A stretch of DNA of 64,000 nt, taken from positions 11,113 through 75,112 of the forward strand of contig CAVDRM010000007.1 of the NCBI GenBank assembly GCA_963611355.1, read 5' to 3'. Source of the stretch: CAVDRM01 sp963611355 (GTDB lineage Bacteria > Bacillota > Clostridia > Christensenellales > Aristaeellaceae). The notes under the pieces were generated by a model, which saw only the letters and a list, made by a program, of their open reading frames with translations, did not search any database and was not told where the DNA came from. The position numbers and the translations under genes were made by a program. Positions 35,402-45,200 of the stretch are shown here, piece after piece; positions within the stretch are counted from its first letter, which is position 1, and the number at the start of each line of letters is the position of its first letter.

Positions 35402-35757
35402 AAAAAATGCAGGAAGTGCAGTCTGTAAGCCGAGTTCTGTTTAGACGGTCATCTATCTACGCGCACTGTCGCCAATACGCTCAAGCGATGCTGCGGGAAC
35501 GGGACGGGCAGTCCCCTGTGTTCCCTAAATCTTGCGCCGGATGGGGTTTACATGACGGACGAGTCGCCAGGCCGCCGGTGCGCTCTTACCGCACCTTTCC
35601 ACCCTTACCGCTTCGAGAAAGCGGCGGTATCTCTCTGTTGCACTTGCCTTGGAGTCGCCTCCACCAGCCGTTAACTGGCATCCTGCCCTGCGGTGCTCGG
35701 ACTTTCCTCATGACGCGATTGCTCACGCCCCGCGGCCGTCCGACTGCCTTGCCTGCC
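35402..35757 (-). ncRNA. rnpB: RNase P RNA
   Basis: The catalytic RNA that trims tRNA 5' leaders. On the minus strand the universal P4 strand GAGGAAAGTCCGAGCACC lies near 35695-35712 and its partner ACAGAACTCGGCTTAC near 35425-35440. The 5' end GCAGG...GCAGTC pairs with the 3' end GACTGC...CCTGC to form P1, fixing the ends within a few bases. A run of seven T (35407-35401) ends the transcript. The overall length of about 355 nt and internal helices are normal for bacterial RNase P RNA. Confidence 0.95.
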
Positions 35758-35762
35758 TTCTT

Positions 35763-35791
35763 ACGATACCACATTTTTTTATGTGCGTCAA
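35763..35791 (-). promoter_or_regulatory. Promoter of rnpB
   Basis: Minus strand TTGACG (35786-35791), 17-base spacer, TATCGT (35763-35768), placing the start six or seven bases before the P1 helix. Confidence 0.75.
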
Positions 35792-35936
35792 CTTTGACAG
35801 AATCATTTTATGCCGCAGAAATTTGCTTTTAAAAGCTCGATTTCCGTGATCAAAAATTTAGCTATGGAAATATAACGAAAAATATGTTAGTATAATGGCA
35901 TTGGCAACTATTTTCCGAAAGGAGCATGCGCTTCGT

Positions 35937-36647
35937 ATGGTCAGAAACGGAACACGCTACTATCAGATTGCCGAATACTATCGGCGGATGATTGATGAAA
36001 AAGAGCTGGCCGTCGGGGAGCAGATGCCGACCGAGGAGCAAATCTGTACGCTGTTTCAGGTCAGCCGGATTACGGCTCGCCAGGCCATGGGCCAGCTCGC
36101 GCAGGGCGGTTATATTGAGCGTGTTCAGGGCAAAGGCTCCTATGTCAAGGCGAAAAAGGTCGGAATGCAGTTGAATCGTCTGCAAGGCTTTACGGAGGAA
36201 ATGCGTGCCAAGGGCATGACCGGCTCCAGCCGTGTGCTTTCGGTCAAGGTACAGCCATGCAGTCTTAAAGTGGCGGAGCGGCTGGGCATTGAGGCCGGTG
36301 CACAGGTCATCTCCATCAATCGGCTGCGTTTGGCCGATGACGAACCGATGGCTGTTGAAAATGTTTTTATTCCCTTCCATTTGTGTCCGGAGCTTGCTCG
36401 GTGCGACCCGAACGGCTCACTGTATCGGATGCTGGGCGAATACGGCCTGCGTATCGCTACGGCTCGTCAGGATATTACCGCCGGTTTTTCTTCGAAGGCC
36501 ATCTGCGGGCTGCTGCAAATCAAGCCCTCCGTCCCTACGCTGCAAATTGAACGCATTACCTATCTGGAAAACGGGCAGCCGCTTGAATGCGTTTTTTCCG
36601 CTTATCGGAGTGACCGATATACCTTCCATGTCGAAATGGCAAGATGA
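35937..36647 (+). CDS. GntR-family (HutC/UTRA type) transcriptional regulator
   Basis: 236 residues from the ATG at 35937. An upstream ATG at 35895 lies in the -10 box TATAAT (35891-35896) and cannot be used. The winged helix spans about residues 5-70 (YYRRMIDEKELAVGEQMPTEE, VSRITARQAMGQLAQGGYI, VQGKGSYV) and the UTRA effector domain about 85-230 (GFTEEMRAKGM, INRLRLADDEPMAVE). UTRA regulators bind sugar phosphates or amino-sugar derivatives. It stands alone, and could control the nearby sugar-degradation genes. Confidence 0.9.
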   Translation: MVRNGTRYYQIAEYYRRMIDEKELAVGEQMPTEEQICTLFQVSRITARQAMGQLAQGGYIERVQGKGSYVKAKKVGMQLNRLQGFTEEMRAKGMTGSSRVLSVKVQPCSLKVAERLGIEAGAQVISINRLRLADDEPMAVENVFIPFHLCPELARCDPNGSLYRMLGEYGLRIATARQDITAGFSSKAICGLLQIKPSVPTLQIERITYLENGQPLECVFSAYRSDRYTFHVEMAR

Positions 36648-36833
36648 TAAAGACGAAAAATATGGTGCGACGATATCCGCACAAAATCGAGCTGCTTTTG
36701 AAAGAAATGCATAGGACTCAGCTTTCCAAGATGGAATAATGGCAGAAGCCATACTGCATCAGAAAAATCCGTTTATCTTTGGCTCAGTCACATCGAACTT
36801 TTAACGTCGGAAATGTATGACGGCAACATGATG

Positions 36834-36870
36834 AATGAAAACAGGACGCAGAGCGTTTTGCACTGCGTCC
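36834..36870 (-). terminator. Terminator of the ECF sigma / DUF4179 operon
   Basis: GGACGCAG (36844-36851) and CTGCGTCC (36863-36870) form a stem, followed on the minus strand by TGTTTTCATT. Confidence 0.65.
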
Positions 36871-36885
36871 CATATTAATATATCC

Positions 36886-38100
36886 TTACTTTTTCAGCAC
36901 TGTTAATGTTAATTTATCCGAGGACTGTCTATTCGTCTCATCGTCATAATACTGCGGAATAAGGGTAATTTCTTCGGTGTCTTCCTTCAGCGATACGATA
37001 TAGATGAAATCGCCCTCCTGCGCTTCTTCCTCCGGTCCCTCGCCGGAAATGATGCCGACGCGCCGATCGTTTTCAAAAATGTCGAATCCGCTTAAAGCAC
37101 CGGCCGATTCAAAGTCTCCGAACGGCGAAACTCCGTTTGTGCTTTTCACATGGACGGTGATTTTCTGTGTCAGTCCCTGTTCCTCGATGGTTGCCGCGAC
37201 ACGGAAACCGTTCATCTCGCCCTCAGCCGTTGCTGTACTTTTCTCAAGCACCTGCGCGTTTTTCCGAATGGAAACAGTCAGCGGCAGCCGCACCCGCTCC
37301 GATGCATAGGCGTACCAACCCTCGCCGTCCAGCTTGTAATAGTTCACCGCGCTGTACAGTGAAAAGTCCACGAAAATTTCCTCCCGATTCCGCACACTGT
37401 CCGGCAGAGGCGTTTCAAATTGCTTTATTCCCGCCAGTGAGCCGTCCGCAAGCTTGCTCTCATCGCTCATGCACAAATCCAGATATTCATCCGTTTCGGA
37501 TACATATGCACCATCGCCTAAAAACAGCGATTTTACAGCGGCATAAGCCGTCCCGTTCTTGTTTGCCGATTCCGTCATACGCTGGACGAAATCCGCATCC
37601 ACGCCCAGCATATCGGCAGCATCCGCCTCATCTACGCTGCATACCCTTTCAAATCGCTTTGCTTCCTCCTCTGTCGGTTTCCATGTCTCATCATATGTGC
37701 GAAGGCTGCCGGACAGGATATAGGATACATACAGATTCTCACCGTCATAATAGGTTTCCGACAGCGTAAAGGTCACGTTTTCCGTACCGTCGATGACGGT
37801 TGCATTGGCTTCGCTCTGCGCACTGAGCTTTTGATACAGCTCGCCAAACCGCGTTTCCTTCTGTTGTTCTGCAAACAAGCCAAAGACATTGGTCGCTGCT
37901 GCCAATGCTGCACAGGTCAAAAGCACCAGCGCGGCAGCCAGCACCATTCCAAGCGACATTTTTTTCTTCATAACCGGTTTATCCTCCTTGCTTTCCCTTA
38001 ATCTTTGAAATGTACTGCAAATCATCTGTTTTGTATCTGCATCCATCTGCGGATACTGCGACTGAAGCTGTGCCTGATTCGGCATTTGAGATTTTTTCAT
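36886..38100 (-). CDS. DUF4179-containing membrane protein, probable anti-sigma factor
   Basis: 404 residues. A short cytoplasmic N-terminal part (about 1-47) precedes one membrane helix (about 49-69, LGMVLAAALVLLTCAALAAA) and a large extracytoplasmic domain. The layout and position directly after an ECF sigma gene match the DUF4179 anti-sigma proteins of Clostridia. It presumably binds the sigma factor inside the cell and senses an envelope signal outside. Its start overlaps the sigma stop (ATGA). No zinc-binding anti-sigma HxxxCxxC motif is visible. Confidence 0.8.
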   Translation of the reverse strand: MKKSQMPNQAQLQSQYPQMDADTKQMICSTFQRLRESKEDKPVMKKKMSLGMVLAAALVLLTCAALAAATNVFGLFAEQQKETRFGELYQKLSAQSEANATVIDGTENVTFTLSETYYDGENLYVSYILSGSLRTYDETWKPTEEEAKRFERVCSVDEADAADMLGVDADFVQRMTESANKNGTAYAAVKSLFLGDGAYVSETDEYLDLCMSDESKLADGSLAGIKQFETPLPDSVRNREEIFVDFSLYSAVNYYKLDGEGWYAYASERVRLPLTVSIRKNAQVLEKSTATAEGEMNGFRVAATIEEQGLTQKITVHVKSTNGVSPFGDFESAGALSGFDIFENDRRVGIISGEGPEEEAQEGDFIYIVSLKEDTEEITLIPQYYDDETNRQSSDKLTLTVLKK

Positions 38101-38567
38101 TCGTTTGCCTCCCTTGAAAGCATCACCCTGAGCTGCTTTCGCCCCCTGTGCAGGCGGCTTTTGACCGTCGGAAGGGAAAGACAGAGCGCCTGTGCGATTT
38201 CCCGCTCACTGTAGTCTTCCATGTAGCGAAGGAGCAGCGGCGTCCGCAAATTCTCCGGCATTGCATTCAGCGCATCGTGCAGCCCCGTATCCTGTTCTTC
38301 CGCCGCTTCGCCTTCCGGAAAAGTCTCCACGGGAAATGTTCGCCGGCGAATGCGCTGGATGTTGTAGCATTCGTTAATCAGGATGCGTGTCAGGTATCCT
38401 TTGAAGCGCTTCGGATCAACGGTTTCTCTCTTTTCCCATGCCTTTAAAATAGCCTGCTGCATCGCGTCCTGCACATCCGCCGTGGAGCGAAGGATGCTGT
38501 ACGCCATGCGGAAAAGCCCCGGCGAACACCCAAGGCAGACCGTCTCAAATTCCTCTTTCGAAATCAT
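38097..38567 (-). CDS. ECF-type RNA polymerase sigma-70 factor
   Basis: 156 residues from the ATG at 38567, preceded by GGGAGGAG. Region 2 (about 10-75) has LFRMAYSILRSTADVQDAMQ and region 4 (about 100-150) has LRTPLLLRYMEDYSEREIA followed by LCLSLPTVKSRLHRGRK. It redirects RNA polymerase to a stress or envelope regulon. It is translationally coupled to the DUF4179 protein. An autoregulated promoter upstream could not be identified with confidence. Confidence 0.92.
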   Translation of the reverse strand: MISKEEFETVCLGCSPGLFRMAYSILRSTADVQDAMQQAILKAWEKRETVDPKRFKGYLTRILINECYNIQRIRRRTFPVETFPEGEAAEEQDTGLHDALNAMPENLRTPLLLRYMEDYSEREIAQALCLSLPTVKSRLHRGRKQLRVMLSREANE

Positions 38568-38646
38568 GTCTCCTCCCAAATGCCGTGTATCAACAGATCT
38601 GTTTCACTTTATATACGGTTTTGCAGGTTCAAAAGTTGCATAAACG

Positions 38647-38679
38647 CAAAAATCCCGCAGACGGTGCGTCCTGCGGGAT
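38647..38679 (-). terminator. Rho-independent terminator candidate
   Basis: ATCCCGCAG (38652-38660) and CTGCGGGAT (38671-38679) form a nine-pair stem with five T following on the minus strand (38651-38647). It ends the GH39 transcript, whose stop codon is at 38696. Confidence 0.85.
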
Positions 38680-38695
38680 GCCGCGGCGGGAATGT

Positions 38696-40213
38696 TTATG
38701 TATGTTCCCGATACCATTCGTAATCGTAGCCGTAGTCGCCCTGCTTTTCATAGGGCGAAAGCTCAAAATGAATCACGGCATTCTCGAAAAGAGAAAGGGA
38801 CAGCGTCAGCCTGTCCGCATCTGTGTGCAGCACGGTCGTTTCGCATTTCGGCTGCGCTGCCGTGCGCAGGAAGGCAAGCTGTTTTTCGGACAATGATGCG
38901 GGTTCGCCCATTTCATGCCAGCATTTCAGCGGATTGCAGCATTGCTCGTCCACCGTGCGGGTCATGAGTGTTGCCTGTCCTTTAAACGGCAGCTCCAGCG
39001 TCATACGCATATGCTCACGCTTTTCTTTGCACAAATTCCACGCAACGCCCTCGTAGCCGCCGTTTTTCTTTTTCAACAATACGATATGTTCGTTTTTCAG
39101 AACAGCCTCGCCCGAAAGGACGCGGAAAAAGGCGAATGTCCAGAAGGTCGGCTTAGCGATTGAGCCGTTGGCGACCAGGCCGAAGCCTCCGTGGAACGGC
39201 AGGGGCGGCACGCCGGATTCCTCGAACACATCGCCGAATGTCCAATAAGAATAGCTGTCCGCCACATCGCCGAGTCTGCTCAACAGTCCGGCCAAATACG
39301 CGGCATTCAGGTTGGTATCGTGAATCGGGCAAAATGGATTATAGGAGGTGTTAAATTCGGTTATGTGCATCGGTATTCCGCGATATTCGGGGAAGCTGTC
39401 AATGACAGCGCGTGTGCGCTCCATTTCGTCGAGCAAATTCTCCACCGCACACATCGAATGGTACATATACCGCCCCTTATGTTCAGGCGTTTGCCCCATA
39501 TAGGCATGGCGTGTGACGAAATCAAGCGGCAGTTTTTCATCGCGGCAGAAGGTCAGAAAATCCCTCACCCAATCCAGTGAATCACTGCCGCCGCAGATGG
39601 CGGGGCCGCCGACCTTCATGTTTGGCAAGGTTTCTTTCACGGCAATCGATGTTGCCTGATAGAGCGCAAAATATTTGGGTTTATCCCGATTTTCCCAGAA
39701 ATTCGTCAAATTCGGCTCGTTCCAAACCTCGCACGGCCATTCGGAAACCTCCCGTTCGCCGTATCGCTCCGCCAAATGACGCAGGGTCGCCTTGACCATC
39801 GCCGTCCATTTTCCCATATCAGCGGGCGGAGTAACATTGGCACGCCAATAAAAAAGCGTCTGTGTGCCGCCAGCCATTGCATGCGGCATAAAGCCCAATT
39901 CCAAAAAGGGCTTCAGCCTAAGATGAAGATAGCTGTCCATGACCTGGTCCAGATAAGTAAAGCAGTAGCGTTCATGCCGAACGCCTTCTGCATCCGTATA
40001 TGGCTGATAAATGCCCATGTCATCGCTGAACAGCCCATGCCCGCGAATATGCGAAAAACCGATTTTCTTCTGTATGAAAGCAAGCTGGTCGAGATATTCC
40101 TTGCGAAGCGCCAGCCCCATGCGCCCCGTTCCGATGCATTTTTCCGTATGATTTACAAATTTCGCGTGTGCATCGGACGCGACCGTATACCGCACATGCC
40201 GTTCAGTGTCCAT
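38696..40213 (-). CDS. Glycoside hydrolase family 39 protein (beta-xylosidase-like)
   Basis: 505 residues from the ATG at 40213, nine bases after AAAGGG. The GH39 barrel is clear: IGFSHIRGHGLFSDDM near residue 55, the acid/base Glu in CEVWNEPNLTNFW near residue 163, the nucleophile Glu in MHITEFNTSYNP near 285, and FGLVANGSIAKPTFW. Family members release xylose from xylo-oligosaccharides. There is no signal peptide, so it acts on imported oligosaccharides. It is divergent from the GH67 gene, consistent with shared control. Confidence 0.9.
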   Translation of the reverse strand: MDTERHVRYTVASDAHAKFVNHTEKCIGTGRMGLALRKEYLDQLAFIQKKIGFSHIRGHGLFSDDMGIYQPYTDAEGVRHERYCFTYLDQVMDSYLHLRLKPFLELGFMPHAMAGGTQTLFYWRANVTPPADMGKWTAMVKATLRHLAERYGEREVSEWPCEVWNEPNLTNFWENRDKPKYFALYQATSIAVKETLPNMKVGGPAICGGSDSLDWVRDFLTFCRDEKLPLDFVTRHAYMGQTPEHKGRYMYHSMCAVENLLDEMERTRAVIDSFPEYRGIPMHITEFNTSYNPFCPIHDTNLNAAYLAGLLSRLGDVADSYSYWTFGDVFEESGVPPLPFHGGFGLVANGSIAKPTFWTFAFFRVLSGEAVLKNEHIVLLKKKNGGYEGVAWNLCKEKREHMRMTLELPFKGQATLMTRTVDEQCCNPLKCWHEMGEPASLSEKQLAFLRTAAQPKCETTVLHTDADRLTLSLSLFENAVIHFELSPYEKQGDYGYDYEWYREHT

Positions 40214-40256
40214 GTCCTTCATCCCTTTCGCATCGATAAACAAATTGATTTGATTA

Positions 40257-40286
40257 AGCATATCAGATTACTTTTGTTTTTGTCAA
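40257..40286 (-). promoter_or_regulatory. Promoter of the GH39 gene
   Basis: Minus strand TTGACA (40281-40286), 18-base spacer, TATGCT (40257-40262). Confidence 0.65.
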
Positions 40287-40289
40287 GGC

Positions 40290-40319
40290 TTGTCTTTTTA
40301 AGTCTTCTCATGCTATAAT
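40290..40319 (+). promoter_or_regulatory. Promoter of the GH67 gene
   Basis: TTGTCT (40290-40295), 18-base spacer and an extended TGC-TATAAT (40314-40319). Its -35 lies only three bases from the -35 of the divergent GH39 promoter, so one regulator could occlude both. Confidence 0.65.
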
Positions 40320-40366
40320 CCGAACAACGACAGGAACTCACACCATGACAAAGGGAGGACTTATCG

Positions 40367-42208
40367 ATGACTGTACCCGGTGAAAGCCGCGCATGGCTGC
40401 CGTTTTTAGAAAAAGCCGTTCCGGAAAGCTTAAAAACGCCCATTGAGGCGGCACGATTCGAGCTGAGTTCCGCACTTCCTCAAGAGGAGTTTGTCTTAGT
40501 ATCCCGTCCTCAAATGGGCGAAGGCTTTTCGATTGACCGCACAGCGGGGCATTGGCGCATTACGGGCGGTAACAGCGGGCTTCTCTATGGCGCATATCGG
40601 CTGATAACGGCACTCCGCTGCGGTGAAGAGCCGGACGGCTTGAGCGATTCGCCCTGCTACCCTTTGCGCATGATAAACTGCTGGGACAACTTAGACGGCA
40701 GCATCGAGCGCGGCTATTCGGGACGCTCTCTGTTTTTTAACGGCGGAAAAATCAGCTATGACCCCGCACGTCTGCGGCAGCTTGCAAGGCTGCTGGCATC
40801 GGCAGGCTTAAATGTCATTTGTCTGAACAATGTCAATGTGCATGAGCCGGCGCAGATGCTCATCGAAGAGGAATGGCTGCCGGAGGTGAAGCGCATCGCT
40901 GACCTCTTCCGCGCTTTCGGCGTGCGGCTCATGCTGTCTGTCGATTTTACGCAACCCATGCTGCACGGCGTCCCCACTGCCGATCCGCTGAACAGCCGCG
41001 TTGTCGAATGGTGGAAAAATCAGGCAGAGATTGTCTATCGCTATATTCCCGATTTGGCGGGCTTTTTGGTCAAAGCGGACAGTGAGCACCGGCCAGGGCC
41101 GTTTGCCTACGGGCGTACCCATGCAGAGGGTGCCAATATGTTGGCACGTGCTCTCCGTCCCTTCGGCGGTAAGCTGATTTGGCGCTGCTTTGTCTACAAC
41201 TGTCAGCAGGACTGGCGTGACCGCAAAACGGACAGGCCGATGGCCGCCTATCAGCATTACGCGCCATTGGACGGGCTGTTTGACGAAAATGTCATTCTTC
41301 AGGTCAAAAACGGGCCGTTTGATTTTCAGGTGCGTGAGCCCGTTTCCCCTCTTTTCTATGTCATGCCAAATACGCATCTGGCTGTTGAATTTCAGTTGGC
41401 GCAGGAGTACACGGGGCATCAAATCGACCTGTACGCCATGCAGGGGATGTGGCGCGAGTTTTTTGATGCCTGTCCTGCCGAAAAATGTGATGCCATTGCC
41501 GCTGTGGGCAATTTGGGCAATGACGCATTTTTTACCGGACATCCCTTTGCCGCTGTCAATCTGCTGGGTTTCGGGATGCTTTCGTGGCAACCCAAACTGC
41601 GGCCTGAAGAATGTGTGCGACGCTGGTGCCGGCTGACCTATGCGCTGCCGAAAGCAGAGGAAGATACGCTCGCAAAATTACTTCTTTCAAGCCGTGAAAT
41701 CTACGAGCAGTATACCTCGCCGCTTGGCTTATGCTGGATGGTGAATCCCGGCGTACACTATGGTCCGAGTCCGGACGGGTATGAATTTTCCCCGTGGGGC
41801 ACATACCACAAGGCTGACCGCGAGGCAGTGGGCATCGACCGAACGACGCACGGAACGGGCTATGCGGCGCAGTACCCTGAACCGTGGCGAAGCCTGTACG
41901 AAAGCCGCGAGACATGCCCTGAAAAGCTGCTTCTGTTCTTCCATCGGGTCAAATATCATGAAAAAATGCGCGACGGACGGACGCTGATTCAACGCATCTA
42001 TGACGACCATTTTGAGGGCTGTGAACGGGCAGAAAAAATGGCGGAAGCACTGAAGACCCTCTCTTTGCCGGAGGCCGACCGAAAAATCGTCCTTGAACGC
42101 ATGGAATCGCAGCTTCAAAACGCCCGCGAATGGCGTGATGTCATCAACACTTTTTTTCATCGTCTCAGCGGCGTTAAGGACGAGCGCGGACGAACAATCT
42201 ACGAATGA
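40367..42208 (+). CDS. Glycoside hydrolase family 67 alpha-glucuronidase
   Basis: 613 residues, a little shorter than typical (about 680) because the N-terminal domain is reduced. It removes (4-O-methyl)glucuronic acid from the non-reducing end of xylo-oligosaccharides. Diagnostic stretches: MINCWDNLDGSIERGYSG near residue 102, FLVKADSEHRPGPFAYGR near 235, VKNGPFDFQVREPVSPLF near 310, and the C-terminal YHKADREAVGIDRT. No signal peptide. With GH39 beta-xylosidase next door it forms the core of glucuronoxylan breakdown. Confidence 0.94.
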   Translation: MTVPGESRAWLPFLEKAVPESLKTPIEAARFELSSALPQEEFVLVSRPQMGEGFSIDRTAGHWRITGGNSGLLYGAYRLITALRCGEEPDGLSDSPCYPLRMINCWDNLDGSIERGYSGRSLFFNGGKISYDPARLRQLARLLASAGLNVICLNNVNVHEPAQMLIEEEWLPEVKRIADLFRAFGVRLMLSVDFTQPMLHGVPTADPLNSRVVEWWKNQAEIVYRYIPDLAGFLVKADSEHRPGPFAYGRTHAEGANMLARALRPFGGKLIWRCFVYNCQQDWRDRKTDRPMAAYQHYAPLDGLFDENVILQVKNGPFDFQVREPVSPLFYVMPNTHLAVEFQLAQEYTGHQIDLYAMQGMWREFFDACPAEKCDAIAAVGNLGNDAFFTGHPFAAVNLLGFGMLSWQPKLRPEECVRRWCRLTYALPKAEEDTLAKLLLSSREIYEQYTSPLGLCWMVNPGVHYGPSPDGYEFSPWGTYHKADREAVGIDRTTHGTGYAAQYPEPWRSLYESRETCPEKLLLFFHRVKYHEKMRDGRTLIQRIYDDHFEGCERAEKMAEALKTLSLPEADRKIVLERMESQLQNAREWRDVINTFFHRLSGVKDERGRTIYE

Positions 42209-42229
42209 AGCGTTTGACCGGAGGCGGGT

Positions 42230-45200
42230 TCAATCTGTCTTCGGCATTTTTTTGAATTGAAAAGAATAAAAATCGAACTGACTGCCCGGCAGAAAAATAA
42301 AGCTGATTTGCCGCGCACCGGGCAAAATATCGACATCAAAGCATTGCCTGTGCCGCTGTCCGCCGGAAAAGCTCAACATTTTTCTGTTTTCCCTGCCGTC
42401 CAAGGTCTGCTGGCAAAGCGTGATAGCCTGCATGGAAAGCGGTGTCTCGCCGTCGATGACGAGCTGCGTTCGGCTTTCCCCTTCAAAGTCCATCTGCTCA
42501 AAGGAAAGCGTGACATTGTTGCCGATGTTCAGCACCGCATGATTTTTACGGGTGAAGCTGTCGCCGTACAGTCCGTCCGCGCTTCCCGCTTCAATGATTC
42601 GCCAAGCGCGGCTCTGCCGCGTAAAGGTAAAGCCCTTCAAATGCAGCTTTTTGTTCAGCACAAAGCAAATCGTCCGGATGCCCGTCAGACGCTCCGGCAG
42701 TCGATAAGTCTGCGGCTGATACGTGTTCCAAATTGTGGGCTTTTGATAAGGCAGCATTGCCAGCAGCCGCCCGCCGGCATTCGGATCTCCGAGCCACAGT
42801 GCGATTTCGTAGAGGTCGCCTGTGAGTGCAAAAATCGGCAGGGTAATCTCATCCGAGCCGGAAACGCCGAAATCCACCCGTTCAAAGCCTGCCATGCTGA
42901 TGCCGTCCCTCGCAAAGGCGATGCCGCCCTCATTGCCCGCGCCCAGCTCGCCGGAAGACAGAGTGTAAAGCCCGCCCGCAATGAAGCTGTATGGGTCAAG
43001 ATTCGGCGCACCGAAGCCCTCGACCTCGATTTCCATCTGCGACATAATTCGCGTGTGTTCCGCACCGTTTTTGCAGGTGACGCGCAGATAGCCGCGTCCG
43101 TCCCCTACGGCATGAACAATAACGCCTTCCGCCGTTTTTGTATATTGAGCGAAAGGCGAATCCAAACCGCCTTCCGTGACCAAACGATAAAAGATTTCCT
43201 GTCTGTCCGCATTTTTCGGCAGACATTTTGTCGAAAATTCAACGCTCGGATGGTCGGGCGTCAGCAGCCTCTCCCCCCTTGCCTTCATATCGATTCGTCG
43301 GACGGGTCTGTCATTCGGACAATCAGCCGGCAAAATTCTTTCTGCGCATCCCGTTCCCGCGCTGTCGGCCGGTTTGGTATGCAGCGTGACGGTTTTTGTT
43401 TTTTTGTCGGGTGAAGACACGCAAATCAGCATATCGCCCGCCTCATCGGTCGAGCCGATGACAGCCAGCAGCTTTCCGTTAAACAGCCGCCGCGTACAGG
43501 CTTTATAGCCCTCTTTGGTATCTGTCGGGTCGCCGTTGTCCAAGCCCAGTAGCCGCCCTGTGCCAGTGACAGACACGAACACACGGTCACAGGCATTCCG
43601 AACAGGATTTCCGTCTCTGTCTGCCATGCCGATTTTGATAAAGGCAAGGCTGCGTCCGTCCGCCGGCATTTCATCCGAGGAAGCGGAAAGGATGATTTCC
43701 GTACTTTCCCGAAAGGAGCGCTGCGTCTCCCGAGCAACCTCCAGCCCGTTGCGATATGCCACGGCCGTCAGCTCGCCCGCCGTATACGACACACGCCATA
43801 CGGGAAGACAGGTCTCCCGCGCCGAAAAGGAAACAGCCCTTCTGCCAAGCGAGCGCCCGTTCAAAAAAATCTCCGCTTCATCGCCGTTAGTCATCACAGG
43901 CACGTCGATGATTTGTCCCTCATTCCAATCCCAATAAACGCCGATATGAATCATCGGCGCATCCGTCCACATCGCCTGAAAAAAATAATAGGAATCCTTG
44001 GGAAAGCAAGCCGTATCCGCCTGACCTAAATAGCAGCTTCTGGTGTGATAGGGTGTCGGCTCGCCGATGTAATCAATGCCCGCCCATAAAAACTGTCCCA
44101 GGGAATATGGCGTATTGTCGTCATCCGAGAGCGCGGGCAGCGAACGTGCGCCCCATGAGGTTGCGCTGTTGCCCAGTGCCGAGCATTGCAAATCCTCGTC
44201 CGACAAAATTCCCTGAGCGATTGGAAAATGATACACGCCCCGGCTGTAAGCCAGCGATGCCGTTTCGCTGCCGTATATGCACCAATTCGGATGTTTTGCA
44301 TGGTGCGCTGCATAGTATTTTTCGCCGTAATTATAACCGACTGCCTGTAAAAGCTCCGCGCTGACCTGCGTGTTTTCCCAAGGCATATAATTGCTGCCGA
44401 AGGTGATGAATCCGTTTTCCTCAGGGTCAAGCGCCCGCACCTGTTCGCAGAGCATTTTGGTTGTTTGAAAACCGTCTTCAGCGTCCGCATGCGTGTCAAA
44501 AATCTCATTGCCGATAGACCACATGAGGAGAGACGGATGATTGCGGTCGCGCATGACCCAGCTTTTGATGTCATCCGCTTCATACGCCTCAAAAAAGCGG
44601 GCGTAATCATAGGGCGTTTTTGATTTTTTCCACATATCGAACGCTTCATCAACGACCAAGATGCCCATTTCGTCACACAGATCAAGTACCTGACGGGCCG
44701 GCGGATTATGAGATGTGCGCAGGGCATTTGCACCCATATCCTTCATCAAGCGGAGCTGCCGCCGTGCCGCGTCCGCATAAAACGCCGCACCCAGCGCGCC
44801 CAAATCATGATGCAGGCACACCCCGTGCAGTTTCACATGCCGACCGTTTAGGAAAAGCCCTTTATCCGCCGTCAATTCGGCCGTGCGGAAGCCGATGCGC
44901 CGACGAATGATTTCAGCATCCATCGCCATTTCCAGCGTGTACAGTGTCGGAGAATCCGGACTCCACGGATATGCGTTCGGTAAGATACATTCATAATTTG
45001 CCCTGCCGTTTGAAACCTTCCTGTTTTCCTGTATCAGCGTCTCCCCTTGCGGGCTTAAAAAACGAAAAAGGATGTTCTCGCCGTCCGGCACATTTTCCGC
45101 TTCGCATCGTGCCGTCAAATGCCCCGTGCGGGAAGAAGCATCATAACGAGCGGTGATATAATCGCCGTCCGGCACAAAATGGCGCTTCGGCAGATTCAAT

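Noticed and set aside
35344..35832. 162-codon plus-strand open frame
   Set aside because: It lies over the RNase P RNA gene and reads its complementary strand.
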